NCBI RefSeq assembly: GCF_003143515.1
Contig: NZ_CP029343.1
Coordinates: 3,596,001-3,660,000 of the forward strand
DNA from: Massilia oculi
Lineage (GTDB): Bacteria; Pseudomonadota; Gammaproteobacteria; Burkholderiales; Burkholderiaceae_D
Direction: 5' to 3'
Length of the DNA stretch: 64,000 bases
Of this stretch, positions 10,134-19,816 are shown in pieces. The notes under the pieces were generated by a model. The model searched no databases and had not been told where the DNA came from. It worked only from the letters and a program-made list of their open reading frames with translations. Every line of letters begins with the position of its first letter. The stretch's first letter is position 1. A program made the position numbers and the translations under genes.

Positions 10134-11231
10134 ATGACGGTGACAGATACAGTGACGGAAGCAGCGACAGAAGCAGCGACAGATAGCGACCGGATCGACG
10201 CCATGCGCTGGGACGCGGTACAGCGGCGCGATGCCGGCGCCGACGGCAGTTTTTATTATTCGGTGCGCACCACCGGCGTCTACTGCCGGCCCTCGTGCCC
10301 GTCGCGCGGCGCGAAGCGCGCCAACGTCGCCTTTCATGCCAGCAGCCAGGCGGCCGAGGCGGCGGGCTTCCGGCCCTGCCTGCGCTGCGCGCCGCACCTG
10401 CCGCCGCTGGCCGAGCGCCAGGCCGAGGCGGTGGCGCGCGCCTGCCGCCTGATCGAGGAATCGGAGGATGAACCTGACCTGGATACCCTGGCCCAGGCCG
10501 CCGGCATGAGCCGCTTCCACTTCCACCGCGTGTTCAAGGCCCGGACCGGGATCACGCCCAAGGCCTACGCGGCGGCCAGGCGCGGCGCCCGGGTGCGCCA
10601 GGAACTGGAGGGAGGCGCATCGGTCACCGACGCCCTGTACGGCGCCGGCTATGGCTCCAGCGGGCGCTTCTATGCGGCGTCGAACGAGGTGCTGGGCATG
10701 CAGCCGTCGAACTACCGCGCCGGCGGGCGGGGCGAGACGATCCGCTTCGCCGTGGCCGAATGCTCGCTGGGCGCCATCCTGGTCGCCGCCACCGGGCGCG
10801 GCATCTGCGCGATCCTGATCGGCGACCAACCGGAACCGCTGGTGGAAGACCTGCAGGCGCGCTTTCCCAAGGCCGAGCTGCGCGGCGCCGAAGAAGGCTT
10901 CGAGCGCACCGTGGCGCTGGTGATCGGCCTGGTCGAGGAGCCGCGCATCGGCCTCGACTTGCCGCTCGACGTGCGCGGCACCGCCTTCCAGCAGCGCGTG
11001 TGGCAAGCCCTGCGCGCGATTCCCTCGGGCCAGACCGTGACCTATGCCGAACTGGCCGAACGGGTCGGCCTGCCCGGTGGCGCGCGCGCCGTGGCCGGCG
11101 CCTGCGCCGCCAATCCGGCGGCGGTGGCGATTCCCTGCCACCGCGTGGTGCGTACCGGCGGCGCGCTGTCCGGCTATCGCTGGGGGATCGAGCGCAAGCG
11201 CGCGCTGCTCGAGCGCGAGACACAGCAGTGA
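10134..11231 (+). CDS. ada: bifunctional Ada: methyl-phosphotriester / O6-methylguanine methyltransferase and regulator
   Basis: 365 residues. The N-terminal Ada zinc domain has its four cysteines (C51, C55, C82, C85 in VYCRPSCPS and RPCLRCAP). The AraC-type HTH (LDTLAQAAGMSRFHFHRVFKARTGITPKAY) follows, then the C-terminal MGMT domain with active-site C335 in AIPCHRVV. Methylation of the first Zn cysteine by phosphotriesters converts Ada to an activator; C335 takes methyl groups from O6-methylguanine. The ATG at 10134 follows a strong AGGAGGAGG. The next gene starts inside its stop codon, which implies translational coupling with an alkylation-linked oxygenase. Confidence 0.95.
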   Translation: MTVTDTVTEAATEAATDSDRIDAMRWDAVQRRDAGADGSFYYSVRTTGVYCRPSCPSRGAKRANVAFHASSQAAEAAGFRPCLRCAPHLPPLAERQAEAVARACRLIEESEDEPDLDTLAQAAGMSRFHFHRVFKARTGITPKAYAAARRGARVRQELEGGASVTDALYGAGYGSSGRFYAASNEVLGMQPSNYRAGGRGETIRFAVAECSLGAILVAATGRGICAILIGDQPEPLVEDLQARFPKAELRGAEEGFERTVALVIGLVEEPRIGLDLPLDVRGTAFQQRVWQALRAIPSGQTVTYAELAERVGLPGGARAVAGACAANPAAVAIPCHRVVRTGGALSGYRWGIERKRALLERETQQ

Positions 11232-11917
11232 CCGTCATCGATTGGGATGACGTCGGCATCCAGCTCGACGACGCCGGCTGCGCCGTGATTCCGGGGCTGC
11301 TCGACGCGCGTCACTGCGCACGCTTCATTGCCGCCTACGACGAGCCGCAGCGCTTTCGTAGCCGGGTGGTGATGGAGCGCCACGGCTTCGGCCGCGGCGA
11401 GTACCAGTATTTCGGGTATCCGCTGCCGGAGCCGCTGGCCGCGCTGCGCGCCAGCCTGTATCCGCCGCTGGCGGGCATCGCCAACCGCTGGCAGGCTGCG
11501 CTCGGGCTGGAACCGCGCTTCCCGCCCGCTCACGCCGACTTCCTCGCGCAGTGTCATGCGACCGGCCAGCTGCGTCCGACGCCACTACTGCTGCGCTACC
11601 GCGCCGGCGACTACAACTGCCTGCACCAGGACCTGTATGGCGAACAGGTGTTTCCGCTGCAGGTGGCGGTGTTGCTGTCGCGGTCCGGCGAGGAGTTCGA
11701 TGGCGGCGAGTTCGTACTCACCGAGCAGCGGCCGCGCATGCAGTCGCGCGCCGAAGTCGTGAGCCTCCAGCAGGGCGACGCCGTCGTGTTCGCCGTCAAC
11801 CAGCGGCCGGTGCAGGGCACGCGCGGCGTCTACCGGGTGGCGATGCGGCATGGCGTCAGCCGGGTGCGGCGCGGCCTGCGCCATACCCTGGGGATCATCT
11901 TCCACGACGCCACCTGA
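11228..11917 (+). CDS. 2OG-Fe(II) oxygenase of the PF09859 family, alkylation-damage associated
   Basis: 229 residues starting at a GTG that overlaps the ada stop (GTGA, 11228-11231). A double-stranded beta-helix dioxygenase is indicated by H133-Q-D135 (YNCLHQDLYGE), the distal H208 (VAMRHGVSRV) and the R of the 2-oxoglutarate clamp (SRVRRG). It resembles the family Pfam names as an oxygenase acting on damaged DNA (formerly DUF2086); that name is from knowledge of the family. Direct biochemical support for AlkB-like demethylation is limited. Overlap with ada fits a role in alkylation repair. Confidence 0.8.
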   Translation: MTVIDWDDVGIQLDDAGCAVIPGLLDARHCARFIAAYDEPQRFRSRVVMERHGFGRGEYQYFGYPLPEPLAALRASLYPPLAGIANRWQAALGLEPRFPPAHADFLAQCHATGQLRPTPLLLRYRAGDYNCLHQDLYGEQVFPLQVAVLLSRSGEEFDGGEFVLTEQRPRMQSRAEVVSLQQGDAVVFAVNQRPVQGTRGVYRVAMRHGVSRVRRGLRHTLGIIFHDAT

Positions 11918-11999
11918 AGGGCTGCCGCCCTCATGCAGTACACTCTGTCGAACCGTGCCCACGAAGCGCGGAAAACCCATATCGGAGAGAGAAAAAAGC

Positions 12000-13670
12000 A
12001 TGCGCGCGCGCCAGTTATCCCTGCAGTGTTCATTATTCGTCCTGGCTGCCCTCGGCAGCCTGTCGGCACATGCCGACACCCTGGTCGACAACGCCAACGG
12101 CTATACCCTGAACGGGAAGGGTGAGCTGGTCCAGTTCACGGCCATCGCCTTCGACGACAAGGGCCGCATCATCGCCGTCGGCAGCGGCGCCGACGTCGCC
12201 GCGAAAGCGCCGAACGCGAAGCGCGTCGACATGGGCGGGCGCACCCTGCTGCCGGGCCTGATCGACGCCCACGGCCACGTGTTCGGCCTGGGCCAGCAAC
12301 TGACCCAGCTCGACCTGTTCCACAGCACCTCGCTCGACGGCGCCCTGAAGTCGATCGGCGACTACGCGCGCGCCAATGCGGATCACGCATGGATCCGCGG
12401 CCGCGGCTGGAACCAGGAGAACTGGAAGCTGGGCCGCTTCCCGACCGCTGGGGAGCTCGACGGTGTCGTGAGCGATCGTCCGGTATGGCTGGAGCGGGTC
12501 GACGGCCACGCCGGCTGGACCAATAGCCGCGGGCTGGCGCTGGCCGGCATCACGAAGTCGACGCCGGACCCGGTCGGCGGCAAGATCGTGCGCGACGCCA
12601 ATGGCGAGGCGACCGGCGTGCTGGTCGACACCGCGCAGGAACTCCTGACCCGCGTGCTGCCGCAGCAGACCGAGGCCGAAGGACGCCTGATGCTCGACCG
12701 CGCGCTGGCCGAGCTGGCGCGCGTCGGCCTGACCAGCGTGCACGACGCCGGCGTCGACGTGGGCCAGGACCGCCTGTACCGCGCCTATGCGGATCAAGGC
12801 AAGCTGACCACCCGCGTGTACGGCATGATCGCCGGCACCGACAAGGATTTCGACCAGCTGGCCGCCAAGGGGCCGCTGAAGGACTACGGCAATGGCATGT
12901 ATGCGCTGCGCTCCGTGAAACTGTATTCGGACGGGGCGCTGGGCAGCCGCGGCGCCGCCCTGATCAAGCCCTACAGCGACGAGTCGCACTCGCACGGCCT
13001 GCTGTTCTACAAGACCGCGCAGATGGACGCCATGATGGCCAAGGCCATGCGCAAGGGCTACCAGGTCAACGTTCACGCGATCGGCGACGCGGGCAACAAG
13101 CAGATCCTCGACATCTACCAGAAGGAGCTGAAGGCGACTGGCAGCGCTGCGCAACGCCACCGTATCGAGCACGCCCAGGTCGTGACCCCGGCCGACATCC
13201 CGCGCTTCAGGACGCTGGACATCATTCCGTCGATGCAGCCGACCCACGCGACGTCGGACAAGAACATGGCCGAGACCCGCATCGGACCGGAGCGCATCAA
13301 GGGCGCCTACGCCTGGCGCACCTTCCTGCACCAGGGCTCGCGCATCGCCTGCGGTTCGGATTTTCCGGTCGAATCGCCGAACCCGTTCTTCGGCATCCAT
13401 GCCGCCGTCACGCGCCAGGATGCGCAGGGGCAGCCGGTGGCCGGCTGGTATCCGAACCAGGCGATGTCGCTCAAGGAAGCCTTCCGCTGCTTCACGCTGG
13501 ATGCCGCTTACGCCGGGCACCAGGAAAAGGAGCTCGGTTCGCTGGAGCCGGGCAAGCAGGCCGACTTCATCGTGATCGACCAGGACCTGTTCCGCATGCC
13601 GACCTACGACATCCACAAGACCGGCGTGCTGGAGACCTGGGTGGCGGGCCGCCAGGTCTTCAAAAAATGA
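12000..13670 (+). CDS. exported amidohydrolase, YtcJ-like (amidohydro_3)
   Basis: 556 residues, starting at the ATG at 12000 with a GGAGAGAG site upstream. A signal peptide (RARQLSLQCSLFVLAALGSLSAHA) places it in the periplasm. The metal-binding H-G-H (LIDAHGHVFG) follows a small beta-sandwich, and the barrel continues with SVKLYSDGALGSRGAAL, NVHAIGDAGNK, RIEHAQVV and GSDFPVES. These are the motifs of the YtcJ/exoenzyme-regulatory AepA group of metal-dependent hydrolases. Substrate is unknown. It sits immediately upstream of the hut promoter in the same direction, but 90 nt and a promoter separate it from hutU. Confidence 0.8.
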   Translation: MRARQLSLQCSLFVLAALGSLSAHADTLVDNANGYTLNGKGELVQFTAIAFDDKGRIIAVGSGADVAAKAPNAKRVDMGGRTLLPGLIDAHGHVFGLGQQLTQLDLFHSTSLDGALKSIGDYARANADHAWIRGRGWNQENWKLGRFPTAGELDGVVSDRPVWLERVDGHAGWTNSRGLALAGITKSTPDPVGGKIVRDANGEATGVLVDTAQELLTRVLPQQTEAEGRLMLDRALAELARVGLTSVHDAGVDVGQDRLYRAYADQGKLTTRVYGMIAGTDKDFDQLAAKGPLKDYGNGMYALRSVKLYSDGALGSRGAALIKPYSDESHSHGLLFYKTAQMDAMMAKAMRKGYQVNVHAIGDAGNKQILDIYQKELKATGSAAQRHRIEHAQVVTPADIPRFRTLDIIPSMQPTHATSDKNMAETRIGPERIKGAYAWRTFLHQGSRIACGSDFPVESPNPFFGIHAAVTRQDAQGQPVAGWYPNQAMSLKEAFRCFTLDAAYAGHQEKELGSLEPGKQADFIVIDQDLFRMPTYDIHKTGVLETWVAGRQVFKK

Positions 13671-13671
13671 T

Positions 13672-13700
13672 TTGACGAGGTTGTATAGACAACCTAGACT
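13672..13700 (+). promoter_or_regulatory. hutU promoter with HutC-type operator in the spacer
   Basis: A -35 element TTGACG (13672-13677) and a -10 element TAGACT (13695-13700) are 17 bp apart. The spacer is almost filled by the perfect palindrome GGTTGT-ATAG-ACAACC (13679-13694), whose core GTATAGAC fits the GT-N-TA-N-AC pattern known for HutC-subfamily operators. A repressor bound here would block polymerase directly. Confidence 0.75.
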
Positions 13701-13762
13701 CCAGAGCAGCTTTACGGCGCGCGCCGCTGGCGTGCGCCGTGTCACCGACCGAAGGAGCCGCC

Positions 13763-15472
13763 ATGTCCCAAGATTCCCGCCATCTCGCCGATCCACGTTT
13801 CGACCCGACCCGGGTGATCCAGGCCCCGCGCGGCAGCCAGCTCAGCTGCAAGAGCTGGCTGACCGAAGCCGCCTACCGCATGATCCAGAACAACCTCGAC
13901 GCCGAGGTCGCGGAAAACCCGCAGCATCTGGTGGTCTATGGCGGCATCGGTCGCGCCGCCCGCAACTGGGAGTGCTATGACCAGATCCTGGCCTCGCTGC
14001 GCGCGCTCGAGGACGACCAGACCCTCCTAATCCAGTCCGGCAAGCCGGTCGGCGTGTTCCAGACCCACCCGGATGCGCCGCGCGTGTTGCTGGCGAACTC
14101 GAACCTGGTGCCGAAATGGGCCGACTGGGAGCACTTCAACGAACTCGATCGCAAGGGCCTGTTCATGTACGGCCAGATGACGGCCGGCAGCTGGATTTAT
14201 ATCGGCACCCAGGGCATCGTGCAGGGCACCTATGAAACCTTCGCCGAGGCCGGCCGCCAGCATTTCGGCGGCGACATGGCCGGCCGCTGGGTGTTGACGG
14301 CGGGCCTGGGCGGCATGGGCGGCGCCCAGCCGCTGGCCGCGACCTTCGCCGGCGCCGTCTCGCTGACCGTCGAATGCCAGCAGAGCAGCATCGATTTCCG
14401 CCTGCGCACCCGCTACCTGGACAAGCAGGCGCGCGACATCGACGAGGCGCTCAGCATGATCCGCCGGCACAAGGACGCGCGCGAGGCCGTCTCGATCGGC
14501 CTGCTCGGCAATGCGGCCGAGGTGCTGCCGGAGCTGGTGCGCCGGGCGAAAGAGGGCGGCCTGGTGCCGGACCTGGTCACCGACCAGACCTCGGCCCATG
14601 ACCTGATCAACGGCTACCTGCCGATCGGCTGGAGTGTCGAACAATGGAAGGCGGCGCAGCAGGACCCTGCGCAGCATGCGCGCCTCAAGGCGGAAGCGGC
14701 GGCATCGTGCGCCATCCACGTGCGCGCCATCCTCGACTTCAAGGCGCTCGGCGCCCATGCCGTCGACTACGGCAACAATATCCGCCAGGTGGCGAAGGAC
14801 GAGGGCGTGCAGGATGCCTTCGACTTCCCGGGCTTCGTGCCGGCCTATATCCGTCCGCAGTTCTGCGAGGGCCGCGGCCCGTTCCGCTGGGTGGCGCTGT
14901 CGGGCGACCCGGAAGACATCTATAAGACCGACGCCAAGATCAAGGAACTGTTCCCGCACGACGCGCGGGTGCATCGCTGGCTCGACATGGCGCGCGAACG
15001 GATCGCCTTCCAGGGCCTGCCGGCGCGGATCTGCTGGCTGGGCCTGGGCGAGCGCCACCTGGCCGGCCTGGCCTTCAACGAGATGGTGCGCACGGGCGAG
15101 CTGAAGGCGCCGGTGGTGATCGGCCGCGACCACCTCGACACCGGCTCGGTGGCCAGCCCGAATCGCGAGACCGAGGCCATGCGCGACGGCACCGATGCGG
15201 TGTCCGACTGGCCGCTGCTGAACGCCTTGCTGAACACGGCCGGCGGCGCCACCTGGGTCTCGCTGCACCATGGCGGCGGCGTGGGCATGGGTTACTCGCA
15301 GCATTCCGGCGTGGTGATCGTGGCCGACGGCACCGAGGCCGCGGCCAGGCGCCTGGCGCGGGTGCTGGTGAACGACAGCGCCTCGGGCGTGATGCGGCAC
15401 GCCGACGCCGGCTATGAGAGCGCCATCGACTGCGCCAAGCGCAATGGCCTGAACCTCCCAATGATCAAGTAA
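13763..15472 (+). CDS. hutU: urocanate hydratase
   Basis: 569 residues (family about 555-570), starting at [15 protein letters not shown] after GAAGGAGCC. It converts urocanate to imidazolone propionate, the second step of histidine breakdown, with NAD+ as tightly bound electrophilic cofactor. Family motifs visible include [58 protein letters not shown], the catalytic C in [24 protein letters not shown] and the C-terminal [18 protein letters not shown]. It is the first gene of the hut operon, behind a HutC-type operator, with hutH starting 9 nt after its stop. Confidence 0.98.
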   Translation: MSQDSRHLADPRFDPTRVIQAPRGSQLSCKSWLTEAAYRMIQNNLDAEVAENPQHLVVYGGIGRAARNWECYDQILASLRALEDDQTLLIQSGKPVGVFQTHPDAPRVLLANSNLVPKWADWEHFNELDRKGLFMYGQMTAGSWIYIGTQGIVQGTYETFAEAGRQHFGGDMAGRWVLTAGLGGMGGAQPLAATFAGAVSLTVECQQSSIDFRLRTRYLDKQARDIDEALSMIRRHKDAREAVSIGLLGNAAEVLPELVRRAKEGGLVPDLVTDQTSAHDLINGYLPIGWSVEQWKAAQQDPAQHARLKAEAAASCAIHVRAILDFKALGAHAVDYGNNIRQVAKDEGVQDAFDFPGFVPAYIRPQFCEGRGPFRWVALSGDPEDIYKTDAKIKELFPHDARVHRWLDMARERIAFQGLPARICWLGLGERHLAGLAFNEMVRTGELKAPVVIGRDHLDTGSVASPNRETEAMRDGTDAVSDWPLLNALLNTAGGATWVSLHHGGGVGMGYSQHSGVVIVADGTEAAARRLARVLVNDSASGVMRHADAGYESAIDCAKRNGLNLPMIK

Positions 15473-15481
15473 GCAACCGAT

Positions 15482-17026
15482 ATGAACGACACGAACCACA
15501 GCCTCACCCTGCAACCCGGCGAATTGCGCCTGGCCGACCTGCGCGCCGTCTGGGCCGGCCACCAGCGGCTGGACCTGGCCACCAGGGCCTGGGACGACAT
15601 CGCGGCCTCCGCCGCCACCGTCGACGCCATCGTCGCCAAGGGCGACCCGGCCTATGGCATCAACACCGGCTTCGGCATCCTGGCCAAGGCCCACATCCCG
15701 ATCGAGCAGCTGGCCACCCTGCAGCGCAACCTGATCCTGTCGCATGCGGTCGGCACCGGTGAGCTTCTCCCGGACAGCATCGTGCGCCTGATCCTGCTGA
15801 CCAAGATCGGCAGCCTGGCGCGCGGCTATTCGGGCGTGCGTCCGGTGATCGTCGAGACCCTGGTCGCCCTGTACAACGCCAACATCATGCCGGCCATTCC
15901 CTGCCAGGGTTCGGTGGGCGCCTCGGGCGACCTGGCGCCGTTGGCCCATATGACGCTGGCGATGCTGGGCGTGGGCCAGGTGCGCCACAATGGCGTGCTG
16001 GTGGAGGCGGGCGATGCGCTGCGCGCGGCCGGCATCGAACCGGTGACGCTGGCGGCGAAAGAAGGCCTGGCCCTGATCAACGGCACCCAGGTCTCCACCG
16101 CGCTGGCGCTGCACGGCCTGTTCATGGCCGAACGCCTGCTCGAGGCCGCGATGGTCACCGGCTCGCTGTCGGTCGATGCGGCGCGCGGCAGCGATGCGCC
16201 GTTCGATCCGCGCATCCACGCGGTGCGCGGCCAGCCGGGCCAGATCGCGGCGGCGAAGATCTACCGCGAGCTGGTGGCCGGCAGCGCGATCCGCGCCTCG
16301 CACCTGGTGGGCGACGAGCGGGTGCAGGACCCGTACAGCCTGCGCTGCCAGCCGCAGGTGATGGGCGCCGTGATGGACCTGATCGCCAATGCCGGCCGCA
16401 CCCTGCTGATCGAGGCGAATGCGGTGACCGACAATCCGCTGCTCTTCGACGGAGGAGAGATCATTTCTGGCGGCAACTTCCACGCCGAGCCGGTGGCGTT
16501 TGCCGCCGACACGCTGGCGCTGGCGATCGCCGAGATCGGCGCGTTGGCCGAGCGCCGCATCGCGCTGCTGATCGACGCCAACCTGTCCGGCCTGCCGGCC
16601 TTCCTGGTGCGCGAGCCGGGGCTGAATTCCGGCTTCATGATCGCCCACGTGACCGCCGCCGCGCTGGCTTCCGAAAACAAGTCGCTGGCCCATCCGGCCA
16701 GCGTGGACAGCCTGCCGACGTCGGCCAACCAGGAAGACCACGTCAGCATGGCGACCTTCGCTGCGCGCCGTCTCGACCATATGGCGCACAATACGGCGGT
16801 CATCGTCGGGATCGAGCTGCTGGCGGCCGGCCAGGGAATCGAATTCCACCGCCCGTTGAAGAGCTCCGAGACGCTGGAGTCGGTGCATGCCCAGCTGCGC
16901 CAGCAGGTCGCCCCCTACGATGCCGACCGCTTCTTTGCGCCCGACATCGAGGCCGCGCGCAAGCTGGTGGTCGACGGCGCGCTGTCGGCGTCGTGCAAGG
17001 CGTTGTTCACCGTGCTGCACCCGTAA
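15482..17026 (+). CDS. hutH: histidine ammonia-lyase
   Basis: 514 residues. The autocatalytic MIO cofactor triad A147-S148-G149 lies in [15 protein letters not shown], and the essential tyrosine lies in [10 protein letters not shown]. Further family blocks are [16 protein letters not shown] and [10 protein letters not shown]. It removes ammonia from L-histidine to give urocanate, which is the inducer sensed by HutC. Second gene of the operon; hutG begins 24 nt downstream after AAGGGAGAGG. Confidence 0.98.
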   Translation: MNDTNHSLTLQPGELRLADLRAVWAGHQRLDLATRAWDDIAASAATVDAIVAKGDPAYGINTGFGILAKAHIPIEQLATLQRNLILSHAVGTGELLPDSIVRLILLTKIGSLARGYSGVRPVIVETLVALYNANIMPAIPCQGSVGASGDLAPLAHMTLAMLGVGQVRHNGVLVEAGDALRAAGIEPVTLAAKEGLALINGTQVSTALALHGLFMAERLLEAAMVTGSLSVDAARGSDAPFDPRIHAVRGQPGQIAAAKIYRELVAGSAIRASHLVGDERVQDPYSLRCQPQVMGAVMDLIANAGRTLLIEANAVTDNPLLFDGGEIISGGNFHAEPVAFAADTLALAIAEIGALAERRIALLIDANLSGLPAFLVREPGLNSGFMIAHVTAAALASENKSLAHPASVDSLPTSANQEDHVSMATFAARRLDHMAHNTAVIVGIELLAAGQGIEFHRPLKSSETLESVHAQLRQQVAPYDADRFFAPDIEAARKLVVDGALSASCKALFTVLHP

Positions 17027-17049
17027 ACCTGTAAGGGAGAGGAGTCGCG

Positions 17050-17838
17050 ATGGAGTTCCGGTTCAAGGCAGGCAGGCTTCCCATGCTGGTATCGATGCCG
17101 CATGCGGGCACCGACATACCCGACGAGGTGGCGGACACGCTGGCGCCCTGCGCCGCGGCGCGCGCAGACACCGACTGGCATTTGCCGGAGCTGTACGGCT
17201 TCCTGGAAGAGATGGGCATCGCGACCATCTCGGCGCGCTGGTCGCGCTACCTGATCGACCTGAACCGCCCACCGGAGAACACCAATCTGTATCCGGGCCT
17301 GGACACGACCGGCCTGTGCCCGCTCGACACCTTCGGGCGCGAGCGTCTTTACAGGGAGGGCATGGAGCCCGACGCGGCGGAGGTGCAGCGGCGCCTGGAT
17401 CGCTATTGGCGGCCCTACCACGAGCAGCTGGGGGCGGAGCTGGAGCGCCTGAAGGCCGAGCATGGCCGCGTGGTGCTGTGGGAAGCGCATTCGATCGCGT
17501 CCGTCGTTCCGCGCTTTTTCGAGGGCAAGCTGCCGGACCTGAACTTCGGCACCGCCGAAGGCAAGTCGTGCGACCCGGGACTCGAGGAAGCCATCCTCGG
17601 CGTGGCGCGCGCGCAGGAGCGCTACACGATCGCCCTGAACGGCCGCTTCAAGGGCGGCCACATCACCCGCCACTACGGCCAGCCGGCCAGCGGCGTGCAC
17701 GCGATCCAGCTCGAGAAATGCCAGTGCCTGTACATGAACGAGGCGCCGCCGTTCGAATACCGTTCTGACGTCGCGGCCCAGCTGCAACCGCTGCTGCGCG
17801 ACATGGTCGGCGCGGCGGTGCACTGGGTGCGTTCATGA
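17050..17838 (+). CDS. hutG: N-formylglutamate deformylase
   Basis: 262 residues of the N-formylglutamate amidohydrolase family (FGase), with SMPHAGTDIP near the start, DLNRPPEN, WEAHSIAS and the metal/catalytic G-G-H in GRFKGGHITRHYG. It hydrolyses N-formyl-L-glutamate to glutamate and formate, the last step of the five-step pathway. That assignment fits the neighbouring hutF, since four-step pathways use an arginase-type HutG instead. Its stop overlaps the hutF ATG (ATGA). Confidence 0.93.
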   Translation: MEFRFKAGRLPMLVSMPHAGTDIPDEVADTLAPCAAARADTDWHLPELYGFLEEMGIATISARWSRYLIDLNRPPENTNLYPGLDTTGLCPLDTFGRERLYREGMEPDAAEVQRRLDRYWRPYHEQLGAELERLKAEHGRVVLWEAHSIASVVPRFFEGKLPDLNFGTAEGKSCDPGLEEAILGVARAQERYTIALNGRFKGGHITRHYGQPASGVHAIQLEKCQCLYMNEAPPFEYRSDVAAQLQPLLRDMVGAAVHWVRS

Positions 17839-19214
17839 CGACTGCCCTGTTCGCGCGCCATGCGCTGCTGCCGCAGGGCTGGCGGCGCGACGTATTGTTC
17901 GAATGGGATGCGCACGGCGACCTGACCCGGGTGGCGCCCGGCGCCACGGTTTCTTCCGGCACGCGGCAGGCGCAATACGTCCTGCCAGGCATGGTCAACC
18001 TGCATTCGCACGCCTTCCAGCGCGCGCTGGGCGGCCTGACCGAAGTCGCGGGCGACGGGCCGGACAGCTTCTGGACCTGGCGCGACCTGATGTACCGCTT
18101 CGCGGCCCGCATCACCCCAAGCCAGATCGAGGCCATCGCGGCCCAGCTGTTCGCCGAGTGCCTGCGCCACGGCTATACCTCGCTGTGCGAGTTCCACTAC
18201 CTGCAGCGCGACGTCGGCGGCGCCGCCTATGCGCGGCCGGCCGAGACGGCCCAGCAACTGGCGGTGGCGGGGCAGGCGACCGGCATGGGCCTGACCCTGC
18301 TGCCGGTGCTGTACAGCTATGCCGGTTTCGGTGAAAAACCGCTGGCGCCGGCGCAGGCGCGATTTCGGACGAACGTCGACGAGGTGCTCGGCATCGTCGA
18401 TGCGCTGGGCCCGCTGCGCAGTGGACAACTGGAAGTCGGCGCAGCGCCGCACTCGCTGCGCGCGGCCACCATCGACCAGATCCGCGAATTGGCGGCTGGC
18501 CTGCCGGGCCGTCCGCTGCACATCCACATCGCCGAGCAGCAGGGCGAGGTGGAACAATGCCTGGCGCATGCCGGACGGCGTCCGGTCGAGTACCTGATGG
18601 ACCACGTCGCGCTCGATGCGCGCTGGTGCCTGGTGCATGCGACCCACCTGAACGAGACGGAAGTCGCGGCGCTGGCAAGAAGCGGCGCCGTGGCCGGCCT
18701 GTGCCCGACCACCGAGGCCAACCTGGGCGACGGCCTGTTCCCGCTGGCGCCCTTCATCGAGGCGGGCGGGCGCTTCGGCATCGGCAGCGACAGCCATGTG
18801 TCGCAAAGCCCGGTGGAAGAGCTGCGCTGGCTCGAGTACGGGCAGCGCCTGCTGCACCAGAAACGCAACGTGGCGCACACGCCGGCCCAGCGCGATGTGG
18901 CCGACTTCCTGTGGCAGGCTGCGCTGCACGGCGGCGCGGCCGCGGCCGGGCGGCGCGTCGGGCGGCTCGAGGCCGGGAGCCGCGCCGACCTGCTGGTGCT
19001 GGACGCGGATCATCCAAACCTCGATGACGTCGTTGAGGCTGAGGTGCTCGGACGTGTTGTATTCTGTGGCAACGACAACCTGGTGCGCGACGTGCTGTGC
19101 GGCGGCCGCTGGGTGGTCGAGAACGGGCGCCACATGGCGCAGGAGGCGATCGCCGGGCGTTACCGGCAGGCGCTGAAGGAGTTGCGCGCAGTGTCCCAGG
19201 AGGTGGCGAAATGA
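17835..19214 (+). CDS. hutF: formimidoylglutamate deiminase
   Basis: 459 residues of the amidohydrolase superfamily. The metal site H57-S-H59 lies in LPGMVNLHSHAFQRAL, with further ligands in LHIHIAEQ, VHATHLNE and GIGSDSHVSQS. It deiminates N-formimidoyl-L-glutamate to N-formyl-L-glutamate, feeding HutG. The ATG overlaps the hutG stop and its own stop overlaps the hutD start, indicating translational coupling. Confidence 0.95.
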   Translation: MTTALFARHALLPQGWRRDVLFEWDAHGDLTRVAPGATVSSGTRQAQYVLPGMVNLHSHAFQRALGGLTEVAGDGPDSFWTWRDLMYRFAARITPSQIEAIAAQLFAECLRHGYTSLCEFHYLQRDVGGAAYARPAETAQQLAVAGQATGMGLTLLPVLYSYAGFGEKPLAPAQARFRTNVDEVLGIVDALGPLRSGQLEVGAAPHSLRAATIDQIRELAAGLPGRPLHIHIAEQQGEVEQCLAHAGRRPVEYLMDHVALDARWCLVHATHLNETEVAALARSGAVAGLCPTTEANLGDGLFPLAPFIEAGGRFGIGSDSHVSQSPVEELRWLEYGQRLLHQKRNVAHTPAQRDVADFLWQAALHGGAAAAGRRVGRLEAGSRADLLVLDADHPNLDDVVEAEVLGRVVFCGNDNLVRDVLCGGRWVVENGRHMAQEAIAGRYRQALKELRAVSQEVAK

Positions 19215-19816
19215 CTGTCTTGATTCCCTTTGCAGGCTTGTCCCCGGTGCCGTGGAAGAACGGCGGCGGCAGCACGATCGAGATCGCGATCGGCCCACTG
19301 GAGGCCGGCTTCGACGATTTCGACTGGCGCGTCAGCCTGGCGACCATCGCCGAGGACGGCGCGTTCTCGCAGTTCCCCGGCGTGGACCGCACCCTGGCGC
19401 TGGTCGACGGCCATGGCCTGACCTTGCAGATCGACGGCGAGCCGACCCTGATCAGCGACGCCGAACCCGTGATCGCCTTCGACGGCGCCTCGGAAGTGCA
19501 GGCCCGGCTCAATCGCGGGCCGACCCTGGACTTCAACGTCATGTCGCGCAGCGAACGCTGCTGGCACCAGTTCGGGCGGCGCCGCCTGAGCGGCGACTCC
19601 ACCTTCGTGGCGCGCGCCGAGGTGACGATCCTGTTCCTGGCCGAGGGCGACAGCCTGCAACTGGCCAGCGACGACGAGCGCATCGGCCTGGTGCGCTACG
19701 ACGCCGTGATCCTCGACCAGGGCACGGTATGGTCGCTGGAGGCAGGGCAGGCCACGATCTTCATCGTCGACGTCCACTACTATTCCGAGGACGACGACGA
19801 GGCGATGTATGACTGA
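19211..19816 (+). CDS. hutD: HutD/Ves family cupin
   Basis: 201 residues, starting [26 protein letters not shown] with the conserved PWKNGGG block. [24 protein letters not shown] and DFNVMSRSE are also family hallmarks. HutD is a small bicupin encoded in many hut operons. It is not a pathway enzyme; it has been proposed to limit hut activity, possibly by binding formylglutamate, and its exact role is unsettled. Starts at the ATG overlapping the hutF stop; hutI starts 8 nt before its end. Confidence 0.92.
   Translation: MTVLIPFAGLSPVPWKNGGGSTIEIAIGPLEAGFDDFDWRVSLATIAEDGAFSQFPGVDRTLALVDGHGLTLQIDGEPTLISDAEPVIAFDGASEVQARLNRGPTLDFNVMSRSERCWHQFGRRRLSGDSTFVARAEVTILFLAEGDSLQLASDDERIGLVRYDAVILDQGTVWSLEAGQATIFIVDVHYYSEDDDEAMYD

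Noticed and set aside
14027..17020. 997-residue minus-strand frame across hutU and hutH
   Set aside because: Spans two well-defined hut genes; low-complexity Arg/Gln/His sequence typical of antisense shadows in high-GC DNA.
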